From: Candidatus Scatomorpha merdipullorum | GTDB taxonomy: Bacteria > Bacillota > Clostridia > Oscillospirales > Oscillospiraceae | Reading direction: 5' to 3' | Assembly: GCA_018716795.1 (NCBI GenBank) | Contig: DVJK01000036.1 | Span: forward strand, 1 to 30,830 | Length of the DNA stretch: 30,830 bases | Part shown: piece by piece, positions 20,539-29,015 of the stretch | Numbering within the stretch: the first letter of the stretch is position 1 | Layout of the letters: every line of letters starts with the position of its first letter | Notes under the pieces: generated by a model | What the model saw: only the letters and a program-made list of their open reading frames with translations | Database searches by the model: none | What the model was told of the DNA's origin: nothing | Program-made: the position numbers and the translations under genes

Positions 20539-23493
20539 TTATTCGGTTCTCAGGGCCTCGACGGGGTCTCGCTTGGCGGCGAAGCGGGAGGGGATGAGGC
20601 CGGCGATGAAGGTCAGGAACATGCTTATCACAATAAGCAGCGCGCCGCCGAGGGCCGGCAGTATGGCCCGCAGGCTCTCTATACCGGTCAGGTGCCGGAC
20701 AATCATGTTTATCGGTATGTTCAGCAGCAGCGTCATGCCTATGCCTATCAGGCCGGCCGCCAGGCCCTCTATAAGCGTCTCGGCGTTGAAGACATTGGAG
20801 ACGTCGCGCTTGCTCGCGCCTATGGCGCGGAGGATGCCTATCTCCTTCGTGCGCTCGAGGACGGAGATATAGGTGATGATGCCTATCATGATGCTCGACA
20901 CCACCAGCGAGATGGCCACAAAGGCTATGAGCACGTAGCTTATCGCGTTGATGATAGTGGAGATGCTGCTCATGAGGATGGCGACATAGTCGGTGTAGCT
21001 TATCTGCCGCTCCTCGTCGGCGGAGGCGTTGTACTCGTCTATTATCCGCGCAATCTCGTCCTTGTCCGCGAAGCTGACGGCGTAGAGGTTGATGGCGTCC
21101 GGGCTCTCGAGGTCGACGTAGCCCAGGAGCTCGAGGTTCTCCTCATAGCTGCCCTCGGACCAGCGCGCCGGCATGAGCTCGTTGTAGATATACTCATACT
21201 GCCAGTCCGTGAGCTCGCTCATCTCCAGGGCCATGGCCAGCTGCTTCTCGCTCATGGCCGCGAGCTCGCCGCGCACGGCCTCGGAGTACTGCTCGGAGAT
21301 GGCCTCGCGTATCATCTCGCGGACATAGCCCATGAGCGTCTCGTCGTCCATGCCGTTTATATAGTCCTGCACGCTTGCGGCGTCGACGCCCATCTCCTCG
21401 GCGTAGCCCTCGGTCATCATCTCCTCGATGTCCTCGCGGCTGAGGCCGGAGACGGCGGCGTCCGCGGCGGCGTCGAGGTAGTCGTCGCTCGGCGCGGCGG
21501 TGATTTCAACGAAGAGCGCGGCGGAGTCGGCCTCGTTGAGGGAGGCGACGTAGCCGTCGACCTCCTCCCTTATCTCCTCGGCCGTGGGCTCCGGCTCGTC
21601 GCCGGTGAGGAAGGGCAGGCCGGTCATGACGTCGTAGTCGGGGTTCGCCATCTGGTCGACAATCACGTCGCTGTCCGCGGCGTCCTCTATGACATAGTCG
21701 GTGAGGGCGGAGGTGTATCCTATCGCGCCGGACTGCATCATGCCCGCGACGGCGTCCGGGTTCTGGCGGACGATGCCGGAGATTTTAAGCGTGACGCCTA
21801 CGTCCTCGTTTTCAAAGAGGTAGTCGAGGCCGGCCTCGCTGCCGGAGACGTCGGTGTACGTGCCGGTCTCGGCGTCGTAGACATATTTGTCGTAATAGCC
21901 GACGAGCTTGAAGCTGCGGCCGCAGATGTCCTCATAGCTCCAGCTCTCGACGGACATGTCCGCCGCCTCGCCGTCCAGATAGCCCTCGAGGGAGCTTGTC
22001 AGCTCCTCCTCGCTGCGCAGGCCCAGGGTGTACAGCACGAGGTCGCTGACCTCGTTGTTCTGGTCGACTATCAGCACGACCTCGTCGTAATTCTGCGGCC
22101 AGGAGCCGTATATCACGTCGTACTGGCTCGTGAGCGTGCTGTTTATAAGCTCGCCGTTGTCGCCGGGGAGCATCTCCGTCCAGGTCTCGAAGCCGGTGAA
22201 GAAGCTGCCCATGTCGGAGTTGAAGTAGCTCGAGAAGTCGCCGCCGTAGATGCCGCTCATGAGCTCGTTGAGAAGCGAGACGACGTCGCTTTTGACAACG
22301 GCCCCGTCGGTGTCCTTCGTGTATATGTCGAAGTTGGAGTTGTAGACGTACTGTATGGCGCTGGTGTAGTCCCTTATGCCGCCGCCGTTTTTGTCCAGGA
22401 ACTTCTTGAAGCTCTCGAGGTCGTTCGTCTCCGTGTCCATGTTGGTGAGGTTATCCATGAGGTCGTACATTATGACGTTGGAGTAGACCTTGTCGAGCCC
22501 GTGCTCCTCCTGGCCCTCGCCCGCGCCGGCCATGGCCTGCATGAGGCTCGAGAGGTCGGCGGCCTCGGCCTCTATGGTCAGGGGATAGGTGGAGAGCGTG
22601 TCCTCCTGCACCTGGTCTATGTAGGCCTGGATGCCGTTGGAGAGGGAGAGGATAAGCGCGATGCCGATTATGCCTATGCTGCCGGCGAAGGCCGTGAGTA
22701 TCGTGCGGCCCTTCTTGGTCTTGAGGTTGTTGAAGGAGAGGCTCAGGGCCGTGGCGAAGGACATGCTGGGCTTCTTCTTCCCCGCGTCCTCGCGCGGCGG
22801 CTCGGCGTCCTCGGGGTTGAAGGGCATGCTGTCGCCGGTTATCTCGCCGTCGAGCAGCTTGACGATGCGCGTGGAGTACCGGTCGGCGAGCTCGGGGTTG
22901 TGCGTCACCATGATGACCAGCTTGTCCTTCGCAATCTCCTTGAGGAGCTCCATTATCTGCACGCTCGTCTCGCTGTCCAGCGCGCCGGTGGGCTCGTCCG
23001 CGAGGAGGATGTCGGGGTCGTTTATGAGCGCGCGGGCAATCGCGACGCGCTGCATCTGGCCGCCGGACATCTGGTTGGGCTTCTTGCTGAGCTGGTCGCC
23101 GAGGCCGACGCGCTCGAGGACCTTTATCGCGCGCTCGCGGCGCTCGGCCTTGTCGACGCCGGAGATGGTCAGCGCGAGCTCGACGTTCGCGAGCACGCTC
23201 TGGTGCGGGATGAGGTTGTAGGTCTGGAAGACGAAGCCTATCGTGTGGTTGCGGTAGGTGTCCCAGTCGCGGTCCTTATACTCCTTGGTAGAGCGGCCGT
23301 TTATGACGAGGTCGCCCTCGGTGTACTGGTCGAGGCCGCCGATTATGTTCAGAAGCGTCGTCTTGCCGCAGCCCGAGGGGCCGAGGATGGAGACGAACTC
23401 GCTTTCACGGAAGCTGATGCTCACGCCCCGCAGCGCGTGTACGGTCATGTCGCCCGCCGCATAGTCCTTGCGGATGTCCTTTAATGTCAGCAA
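20539..23493 (-). CDS. ABC transporter ATP-binding protein/permease fusion (MacB/LolD ATPase + FtsX-type permease)
   Basis: A 984-residue fusion. The N-terminal ATPase (about 1-230) has Walker A GPSGCGKT (38-45), signature MSGGQMQR (142-149) and Walker B ILLADEPTG (162-170). A first transmembrane helix follows at about 275-297 (GSIGIIGIALILSL), then a roughly 540-residue acidic extracytoplasmic region. Three C-terminal helices with the FtsX core (ERTKEIGILRAIGASKRDVSNVF) complete the permease half. Such type VII/MacB-like transporters act as mechanotransmitters or exporters of peptides, antimicrobials or lipids; the substrate is unknown. The start is taken as TTG at 23493, giving MLTLKDIRK, because AAAGGA lies 9 nt upstream; an ATG at 23580 would sit upstream of the promoter. 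It is monocistronic. Confidence 0.9.
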   Translation of the reverse strand: MLTLKDIRKDYAAGDMTVHALRGVSISFRESEFVSILGPSGCGKTTLLNIIGGLDQYTEGDLVINGRSTKEYKDRDWDTYRNHTIGFVFQTYNLIPHQSVLANVELALTISGVDKAERRERAIKVLERVGLGDQLSKKPNQMSGGQMQRVAIARALINDPDILLADEPTGALDSETSVQIMELLKEIAKDKLVIMVTHNPELADRYSTRIVKLLDGEITGDSMPFNPEDAEPPREDAGKKKPSMSFATALSLSFNNLKTKKGRTILTAFAGSIGIIGIALILSLSNGIQAYIDQVQEDTLSTYPLTIEAEAADLSSLMQAMAGAGEGQEEHGLDKVYSNVIMYDLMDNLTNMDTETNDLESFKKFLDKNGGGIRDYTSAIQYVYNSNFDIYTKDTDGAVVKSDVVSLLNELMSGIYGGDFSSYFNSDMGSFFTGFETWTEMLPGDNGELINSTLTSQYDVIYGSWPQNYDEVVLIVDQNNEVSDLVLYTLGLRSEEELTSSLEGYLDGEAADMSVESWSYEDICGRSFKLVGYYDKYVYDAETGTYTDVSGSEAGLDYLFENEDVGVTLKISGIVRQNPDAVAGMMQSGAIGYTSALTDYVIEDAADSDVIVDQMANPDYDVMTGLPFLTGDEPEPTAEEIREEVDGYVASLNEADSAALFVEITAAPSDDYLDAAADAAVSGLSREDIEEMMTEGYAEEMGVDAASVQDYINGMDDETLMGYVREMIREAISEQYSEAVRGELAAMSEKQLAMALEMSELTDWQYEYIYNELMPARWSEGSYEENLELLGYVDLESPDAINLYAVSFADKDEIARIIDEYNASADEERQISYTDYVAILMSSISTIINAISYVLIAFVAISLVVSSIMIGIITYISVLERTKEIGILRAIGASKRDVSNVFNAETLIEGLAAGLIGIGMTLLLNIPINMIVRHLTGIESLRAILPALGGALLIVISMFLTFIAGLIPSRFAAKRDPVEALRTE

Positions 23494-23538
23494 GAGAACC
23501 TGTCCTTTCCAAGCCGGTGAATAATTTCGCAAACGCTC

Positions 23539-23567
23539 ATTATACAAGCAAATTGTGAACAATTCAA
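23539..23567 (-). promoter_or_regulatory. Promoter and operator-like palindrome of the ABC transporter gene
   Basis: Minus strand TTGAAT (23562-23567), 17-bp spacer, TATAAT (23539-23544). Between the two boxes, 23551-23564 is the palindrome AATTGTGAACAATT (6-bp arms, 2-bp centre), a good position for a repressor. Confidence 0.7.
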
Positions 23568-23580
23568 CGCCGCGGCGCAA

Positions 23581-23616
23581 AAATCCCCGGTCAACAGGGA
23601 GTCAACCGGGGAATTT
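23581..23616 (-). terminator. Terminator of the B3/4-domain gene
   Basis: TCCCCGGT (23584-23591) pairs with ACCGGGGA (23605-23612); on the minus strand it is followed by TTTTTG. Confidence 0.7.
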
Positions 23617-23682
23617 TCGTTCAGTTCGAGACGGGACGGCGCTTGCCGGCGGCACGATGCGCACCTCGCCCCTACTTTTTAT

Positions 23683-24390
23683 TTAAAGCTCGCACTCGAA
23701 GACGGGATTGTCCTTATCCACCATGCCGACGGCGGTCTTCGCGCCGAAGACGCGCTCGATAAGCTCGCTGAGCTCCCTGCGCGCCTCGAGCACGCGCTCG
23801 TAGTTGAAGCTCCGAAAGCCGTCTATCGGGAAGAGCAGGTCGGTCGTGGCCTCGGTTATCTTGCCAATCTCACTCTGCCGCCAGGTCCAGCGGCGGGTGC
23901 GCACCTGCCCGTCGGAGACGTAGACGACCTCGTTTTCGTCCGGCGTCTCAACCTCGCCGCCGCCGAAGGGGATGAAGGTGTCGCCGGGCCTCGCGTGGCG
24001 CACCTCGAGCGCGCGCGTCACCGTGCCCATGTCGTGCGCGCCTATCGGCAGGCGCGTGCGCAGGCTGACGGCGTTGCCGAGGTCGACAATCGGGCTTATC
24101 TCCGGGAAGCCCTTGCCCTTGGCTATGCGCGTGAGCAGGGCCTCTATCGAGCACATGAACTTGTTGGGGTTGATGCCCAGGGCCCGGAAGGCCTCGCGGT
24201 AGGGGATTATCTCCGGCGACTCCTTGACCTTCGCCCCGCCCAGCGCGGCCTCGCACTCGGCAATCGCCTGATGCAGCAGCTCGCCGACCTCGGGATAGGC
24301 GCGCGAATTGTCGACTCCGCGCACCGCGACAACGCCGAAGCAGGCGTCGGGGAGAAGCTCAAATACGTCGGGGGATACTTCGAATCTCAT
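23683..24390 (-). CDS. B3/4 domain protein (phenylalanyl-tRNA synthetase beta-chain-like)
   Basis: A 235-residue cytoplasmic protein that consists of a stand-alone B3/4 domain, the fold that in PheRS beta chains edits mischarged tRNA. Family marks are IPYREAFRALGINPNKF (62-78), PIVDLGNAVSLRTRLPIGAHD and a C-terminal FPIDGFRS region. A trans-editing role is plausible from the fold but unproven. The ATG at 24390 has AAAGGAG 8-9 nt upstream. It is transcribed alone, from a promoter near 24421 to the terminator at 23581-23616. Confidence 0.88.
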   Translation of the reverse strand: MRFEVSPDVFELLPDACFGVVAVRGVDNSRAYPEVGELLHQAIAECEAALGGAKVKESPEIIPYREAFRALGINPNKFMCSIEALLTRIAKGKGFPEISPIVDLGNAVSLRTRLPIGAHDMGTVTRALEVRHARPGDTFIPFGGGEVETPDENEVVYVSDGQVRTRRWTWRQSEIGKITEATTDLLFPIDGFRSFNYERVLEARRELSELIERVFGAKTAVGMVDKDNPVFECEL

Positions 24391-24420
24391 TGTTTATCGC
24401 TCCTTTAAATTGATAAAGTT

Positions 24421-24426
24421 ATTATA
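24421..24426 (-). promoter_or_regulatory. -10 box of the B3/4-domain gene
   Basis: Minus strand TATAAT in an A/T-rich stretch; the -35 (GTTTAA or TTTAAA) is poor and lies at the edge of the MITE-like element. Confidence 0.45.
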
Positions 24427-24458
24427 TAAAATAGTTCTTTTTTTAAACCGTTTCCCGG

Positions 24459-24851
24459 GGCGCTTTCTTTTGCTTGCGCCAAAAGAAAGCGTCCCGGACC
24501 CCGAAAGGAAAAGCGCTTTGCAGCTTGTCCGGTCGCGCGCAGCGCCGGTCGGAGGGAGTCTTGACCGCTTCGCGGTCAACTGCCTGAGCAAAGCTCAGGC
24601 AGAACTCCCCCAGTCAGCTTCGCTGATAGCCCCCTCCAAGAGGGGGCTGAAGGCCAGCCAAATCTTCAACCCGGCAGCGGCCAATCGCGGTCGGCGATGC
24701 AGTAAACGTTTACAACTTAGGCATGAAAACCTCGGTGTAGCGCCCGCTCAGTTACAACGAAAGCGCTGCGCGTCGTAAAGACAAGCGCCAACGCGCTTTT
24801 CCTTTCGGGGGTCCGGGGACGCTTTCTTTTGTCGCCACAAAAGAAAGCGCC
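24459..24851. mobile_element. MITE-like non-autonomous element with ~70-bp terminal inverted repeats
   Basis: The left end 24459-24527 and the right end 24782-24851 are inverted copies of each other with few differences. Shared blocks include GGCGCTTTCTTTTG, AAAAGAAAGCGTCCC and GAAAGGAAAAGCGC. Each end also contains its own hairpin (CTTTCTTTTG/CAAAAGAAAG). Inside lie a chain of hairpins: TTGACCGC/GCGGTCAA, CTGCCTGAGC/GCTCAGGCAG and AGCCCCCTC/GAGGGGGCT. TTTAAA occurs just outside both ends (24442-24447, 24863-24868) and may be a target-site duplication. It encodes no protein, and no transposase is in the window. Part of the interior (24604-24648) resembles repeat module D. Confidence 0.65.
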
Positions 24852-24891
24852 TCCGGAAAAAATTTAAATATGTTAAAAAATACGCTCAAGC

Positions 24892-26775
24892 TCACGAACA
24901 GGTAAACAAAATAACCTGCCTTTTCTCGCCTATCTCCTCCAGGAGCGCGAGCACGCGCTCGCGCCTGGCGGGATCGAGATAGGCCAGCGCGTCGTCGAGG
25001 ATTATCGGGCAGGGCTCGTCTCCGGGCAGGACGAGCTCGGCGATGGCGAGGCGCACGGCGAGGTACATGAGGTCGGCCGCGCCCGCGCTCAGGTAGAGGC
25101 TGCCGCGCGCCACCGTGTCGCCCGCGCGCTTGACGAGGACGGAGAAGTCGCGCGAGACGGCCAGCTCGTCATAGCGCCCGCCGGTGAGGCGGGAGAAGAG
25201 CTCCGCGGCGCGGCGGCCCAGGGCGGGCGAGAAGCGGCTTTGCAGCTCGGCCCCGGCCCTCTCGAGCGTGTTGACGGCGAGCTCAATCGCGTCGTACTGC
25301 CGCGTGAGCTCCTCGAGGCGCTCCTGCCGCTCGCGTATGCCGCTGCCGACGGCGACGGGGTCGCCCAGCGCGCCTATCGCGCCGGAGAGCTCGGCCGTGC
25401 GGGCCGTCAGGCTCTCGCGCCGGGCGTTCATGCTGGCGAGTTCCCACTCGAGCCGCCGGAGCGCGTCGCTCTCCTGCGCGCCGGTGAGGCGGCCCTCGTC
25501 GGCCCGGCGGGCGCTGCGCGCCGCTTCAAGCTCGCGCCGGGCCCGTTCGAGGGCGGCGGCGGCCTCGTCCGCGGCAGCGCGGCGCCGGGCGTAGCCGGCG
25601 GCCAGCTCCCGCAGCTCGTCGGGGGAGGCGACGCCGTAGCCTGAAAGGAGCTTCTTGTACTCCTCTATCGCGGCGGACGCGGCCTTTTTCGCGCCGGAGT
25701 ATTTGCCGTACTGCCAGGCGGCGAGAGCCGCAAACACGGCCGTGCCGATGAGCTCAAACGGGCTCACGGCTATGGCGAGCACGGCGAAGAGTACCGCAAG
25801 CGCGGCGCAGACGCCCGTCCAAAGCGGGCTGGGCCTGACCTCGCCGGCGCTTTTGAGCTTCCCGGCGCGCTCACACTCGCGCTCGGCCAGCTGCGCGGCC
25901 CCGGCGGCGTCCATGCCGTCGAATACGCCGCCCCTGGCCTCGGCCTCCCGCGCGGCGGCTTCCTTTACGGCCTTCGAATATTCCAGCTCCAGCTCGTTCA
26001 CCCTCTCGCCGGAGCGATTGAAGCTCTCGCGCGCGGCGCTGCGCTCGCCCTCCCGGGCGGCTTGGAGCCTTTCGGCGAGCTCCGCCGCGCTTTTTGAGCA
26101 GCTTTCGAGCTCGGCGCGGCTGCGTTCCCGCTCGGCCACCGTGTCCTGCACGCGGCGCAGGGCGTCCTCGCCCCGGGCGATCTCCCGCTCGAGCTCGGGG
26201 ATGGCCCCGCGCTTATTCCAGCGCCGCTTTCTCAGCCAGGCGCGCAGCCGCTCCGCCGCCTCGCCGGCGGAGACCTCCTCCTCGCCGGAGGAGACGACGC
26301 CGGCTATCCTCCGCTCGAGCTCGGCGGAGCCGGTGACCGCCGCCGCGCCCTGGCCTATGAAGGCGCTCGAGCAGAAGACCTCCCGGCTCGCGCCGGTGAG
26401 GTATTCGCCAACGTTGCTCCCGTCGAGGCCGGGCACGGCGTCCGCGGAGCCGGCGTAGGTCGCGGAGAAGACGCGCATTGGCGCGTTTGCGGCCTTGGTG
26501 GAGCGGGCGAGGGTTATCTCGCGCCCGCCGTGGCTTATCTCCATCGTGCCGGACATGGGCGAGCCGGTCCAGGGCGCGAAGCGGGTCTTGTCGGGCAGGG
26601 AGCCCTTTTTGGCGCGCTCGGCGCTGTCGATGCCGTAGAGCATGGCGCGGATGAAGGCGCACCAGGTGCTCTTGCCGCTCTCGTTGGGCGCGTTTATGAC
26701 GTTGAGGCCCTCGTGCAGCTCGAGCGTGTCGCCCTCCAGGCAGCCGAAGCGGGCCGTCAGCTTATGTATTACCAC
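24892..26775 (-). CDS. AAA family ATPase, YhaN/SbcC-like
   Basis: A 627-residue Rad50/SMC-type ATPase. Walker A NAPNESGKST lies near residues 29-38; two charged, helix-rich (coiled-coil) stretches flank a central hydrophobic hairpin (about 320-357, WTGVCAALAVLFAVLAIAV and a second helix), as in Bacillus YhaN. The C-terminus has the signature LSAGAADLMYLAVRLA and Walker B CPIILDDALAYLD. It is shorter than the roughly 900-residue YhaN or 1000-residue SbcC. The start is GTG at 26775, inside the 3' end of the upstream exonuclease-like gene (7-bp overlap), with GGAGG about 12 nt upstream. With its SbcD/YhaO-like neighbour it should form a DNA end-processing or structure-specific nuclease complex; the hydrophobic hairpin suggests membrane attachment. 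Confidence 0.88.
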   Translation of the reverse strand: MVIHKLTARFGCLEGDTLELHEGLNVINAPNESGKSTWCAFIRAMLYGIDSAERAKKGSLPDKTRFAPWTGSPMSGTMEISHGGREITLARSTKAANAPMRVFSATYAGSADAVPGLDGSNVGEYLTGASREVFCSSAFIGQGAAAVTGSAELERRIAGVVSSGEEEVSAGEAAERLRAWLRKRRWNKRGAIPELEREIARGEDALRRVQDTVAERERSRAELESCSKSAAELAERLQAAREGERSAARESFNRSGERVNELELEYSKAVKEAAAREAEARGGVFDGMDAAGAAQLAERECERAGKLKSAGEVRPSPLWTGVCAALAVLFAVLAIAVSPFELIGTAVFAALAAWQYGKYSGAKKAASAAIEEYKKLLSGYGVASPDELRELAAGYARRRAAADEAAAALERARRELEAARSARRADEGRLTGAQESDALRRLEWELASMNARRESLTARTAELSGAIGALGDPVAVGSGIRERQERLEELTRQYDAIELAVNTLERAGAELQSRFSPALGRRAAELFSRLTGGRYDELAVSRDFSVLVKRAGDTVARGSLYLSAGAADLMYLAVRLAIAELVLPGDEPCPIILDDALAYLDPARRERVLALLEEIGEKRQVILFTCS

Positions 26776-27857
26776 AGCGGTTCGGCCTCCTCTCTGCCGT
26801 CGAGCGCGGCGAGGCCCCAGCGGGCCGCGCGGGTTATCTCCTCGCGCTCGGCCTCCGTGCGCGCGCCGTCGTACTTTTCGCGCAGCATGCGCAGAAACAC
26901 CCCGCGCAGGCTGTCCTCGCCCGCGCGCTCCCAGACGTCGCGGCGAAGGCGCGTCTCGTCCCTGAGCCGCAGCGCGAAGACCCGCGGCTCAAGCGCGCGC
27001 CGGAGCGCGGCGAGGTCCGGCTCATGCTCGGTCTCGCCGGTGACGCATATCTCGTATATGTTCCGCTCCGCGCCCTCGGGCAGGCGGAAGGACCCGAGCG
27101 CGTCCGCGGGCACGCTGAGCCTTTCGTACCTGCGCGCCGCCGTGGGGATGAAGCGGGCCTTGACCGAGCCCGGCTCCACGTCGGCGACGATGATGCCCTT
27201 TTCCCCGCACTCGTCGAAGCCGCGCCCCTCGGGGCAGCCGGGCCAGGCGTAGTACGTGCTTCCGGCCTTCCTGAGCCCGGAGAAGCCGTGGTTGTGCCCC
27301 AGCGCGAGATAGTCGGCGCTGGTCGCGGCAATCTCCGCCTCTGTCATGGGATTATAGCGCGAGGCGGCGGCGCCGACCTCGCCGTGAAGGCAGACCAGCT
27401 CCGTGAAGCCGTCCTGCCTCGGGATGCGCAGCTCGGCGAGCTTGCCCTCGCAGTAGTTGTCCGTGAAGGCCGCGCCCCAGACGCGCACGCCCATGTCGTT
27501 GAGGACCTCGCAGTCGAAGTCCGGCGAGGTGAAGACGCGGACGTTGTCCGGAAGGCTCAGCCGCTCCCAGCGGCCTCCGGCGCGGTAGTAGTCGTGGTTG
27601 CCGGGCGCAATGAAGACGGGGACGGCCATCTCCGCAAGCGTGAGGCGCAGGAATTCGCCCGTCTCCGCCCAGACGGCGTCGCTGTCGAAGAGGTCGCCGG
27701 AGAGGAGCACAAGGTCCGCGCCCTGCTCGGCGCGCAGCCCGGCGAGGGAGCGCAGCAGCTCGCGCTGCTCGGCGCGGCGGAGCACGGCCTTCTCCTCGCT
27801 CAGGGCGTCGAAGGGCGAATCGAGGTGCAGATCCGCCGCGTGGAGGACGCGTATCAT
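26769..27857 (-). CDS. Metallophosphoesterase, SbcD/YhaO-like DNA exonuclease
   Basis: A 362-residue calcineurin-fold phosphodiesterase of the Mre11/SbcD/YhaO group. Metal-binding motifs are in family order: DLHLD (D9, H11), GDLFD (54-58), GNHD (86-89), a histidine in CLHGE and GHNH near 197. The nuclease core occupies about 1-230, with a capping region after it. It is the partner of the YhaN-like ATPase encoded downstream. The ATG overlaps the ymdB-like stop by 4 bp (ATGA), so the three genes are coupled. The preference for DNA is inferred from family. Confidence 0.9.
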   Translation of the reverse strand: MIRVLHAADLHLDSPFDALSEEKAVLRRAEQRELLRSLAGLRAEQGADLVLLSGDLFDSDAVWAETGEFLRLTLAEMAVPVFIAPGNHDYYRAGGRWERLSLPDNVRVFTSPDFDCEVLNDMGVRVWGAAFTDNYCEGKLAELRIPRQDGFTELVCLHGEVGAAASRYNPMTEAEIAATSADYLALGHNHGFSGLRKAGSTYYAWPGCPEGRGFDECGEKGIIVADVEPGSVKARFIPTAARRYERLSVPADALGSFRLPEGAERNIYEICVTGETEHEPDLAALRRALEPRVFALRLRDETRLRRDVWERAGEDSLRGVFLRMLREKYDGARTEAEREEITRAARWGLAALDGREEAEPLW

Positions 27858-28627
27858 CTGTATCTCACCGCCCGCGCCTCGAGGCAGCGGCCGCTGGCCT
27901 CGTCAATCGTGAAGAGCGCGCCCTCGAGCTTCGCCGGGCCGGAGGCGCACTCATAGCGCCGCGGCACGTCGCCGAGGAACTTGCCTATGCTCTGCTCCGG
28001 CTTTATGCCTATGCAGCTCTCCGCCGGGCCGGTCATGCCGAGGTCGGTGATGAAGCCGGTGCCCTCGGGCAGGACGCGCGCGTCGGAGGTCTGCACGTGC
28101 GTGTGCGTGCCCCAGACCGCGCTCACTCGCCCGTCGAGGTAGTAGCCCATCGCGGCCTTCTCGCTCGTCGCCTCGGCGTGGAAGTCGACGAGGACTATGC
28201 CGCGCGGGGCCTCCTCCAGCAGGGCGTCGGCGGTGAGGAAGGGATTGTCCGTATTGGGGTCGAGCGTGAAGCGGCCTATCAGGTTTATGACCGTCACCGG
28301 GCCGGCGGGGCTGTCGAAGCTCGCCATGCCGCGGCCCGGGCACTGAGGGGCGAAGTTCGCCGGGCGCAGCACCCGCGGCTCCTCGTCCAGATAGGGCTGG
28401 AGCTCCCAGCGCGTCCAGGTGTGGTTGCCGAGCGTCACGCAGTCCGCGCCCGCGCTCAGCAGGCCGTCCACCTGCCGCGGCGTCACGCCCACGACGTTCG
28501 CGTTTTCGCCGTTGACGCAGACGAAGTCCGCGTTCAGCTCGCGCCTTATGGCGCGCAGCTGCCGTCTCACATATTCAAGCCCCGGCGAGCCGACCGTGTC
28601 GCCCACCGCGAGAACCCTGTATGCCAT
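27854..28627 (-). CDS. YmdB family metallophosphoesterase (TIGR00282)
   Basis: A 257-residue cytoplasmic dinuclear-metal phosphodiesterase. Metal ligands follow the YmdB pattern: D10 (VGDTVGS), E41 and N42 (NGENAN), N68-H69 (LGNHTW), a histidine in DFHAEATSEK and GTHTHVQTSD. Bacillus YmdB hydrolyses cyclic nucleotides in vitro and affects biofilm and motility decisions; in many Firmicutes it neighbours rny. Here it instead leads an overlapping operon with SbcD/YhaO-like and YhaN-like genes. Start ATG at 28627, AGGAAAG about 6 nt upstream, promoter at 28669-28697. Confidence 0.92.
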   Translation of the reverse strand: MAYRVLAVGDTVGSPGLEYVRRQLRAIRRELNADFVCVNGENANVVGVTPRQVDGLLSAGADCVTLGNHTWTRWELQPYLDEEPRVLRPANFAPQCPGRGMASFDSPAGPVTVINLIGRFTLDPNTDNPFLTADALLEEAPRGIVLVDFHAEATSEKAAMGYYLDGRVSAVWGTHTHVQTSDARVLPEGTGFITDLGMTGPAESCIGIKPEQSIGKFLGDVPRRYECASGPAKLEGALFTIDEASGRCLEARAVRYR

Positions 28628-28668
28628 GAAAGTCTTCCTTTCCTGCGATTAAAGCGTTTCAATTGTAT

Positions 28669-28697
28669 AGTATAGCACATATTACCGGCGAGGGCAA
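28669..28697 (-). promoter_or_regulatory. Promoter of the ymdB-sbcD-yhaN-like operon
   Basis: Minus strand TTGCCC, 17-bp spacer, TATACT; an overlapping TACAAT is an alternative -10. Confidence 0.6.
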
Positions 28698-28758
28698 ATT
28701 ATAAACCGGCCTTTTTTGCGCACAATGAAAACGCAAACATTTCAGGAGGTGCGTACAC

Positions 28759-28929
28759 ATGAGTCTAGACAGCAAGAGCTTCCTCAAGGGCGTCGGCATG
28801 GGCATGGCCATAGGCGCGTCCATGGGCATGCTGATGGCCCCTGCGAAGAAAAAGGGCGACAACGTGATAGGCAAGGCCCTGAAGGCCGCCGGGGAGCTGG
28901 CCGACAACATCTCGGACGCGCTGAGATAA
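28759..28929 (+). CDS. Small YtxH-like protein
   Basis: A 56-residue protein starting MSLDSKSFLKGV, then a Gly/Met-rich hydrophobic segment (GMAIGASMGMLMAP, about 14-28) and a basic/amphipathic helix. The glycine-rich segment ending in AP followed by lysines resembles the start of YtxH-type general stress proteins, but it is short and the match is loose. CAGGAGG lies 9 nt before the ATG, an excellent ribosome site. A strong hairpin follows the stop codon. The role is unknown. Confidence 0.75.
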   Translation: MSLDSKSFLKGVGMGMAIGASMGMLMAPAKKKGDNVIGKALKAAGELADNISDALR

Positions 28930-28947
28930 GCGGCCCGGACGCGAAAC

Positions 28948-28976
28948 GAGGCGCCGGCCCGCCCGGCCGGCGCCTC
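28948..28976 (+). terminator. GC hairpin after the small YtxH-like gene
   Basis: A 12-bp perfect stem GAGGCGCCGGCC/GGCCGGCGCCTC with a 5-nt loop; no T-run follows, so termination may be partial. Confidence 0.55.
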
Positions 28977-29015
28977 CCCTCGCGTGACGTCCAAGCCGGG
29001 CAGCAGATTCCCGCC

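Noticed and set aside
20533..23484. 983-codon open frame on the plus strand, opposite the ABC transporter gene
   Set aside because: It is antisense to a well-supported ABC fusion; its protein is low-complexity (Val/Ala/Gly/Glu-rich) without domains, as expected from GC-rich codon bias.
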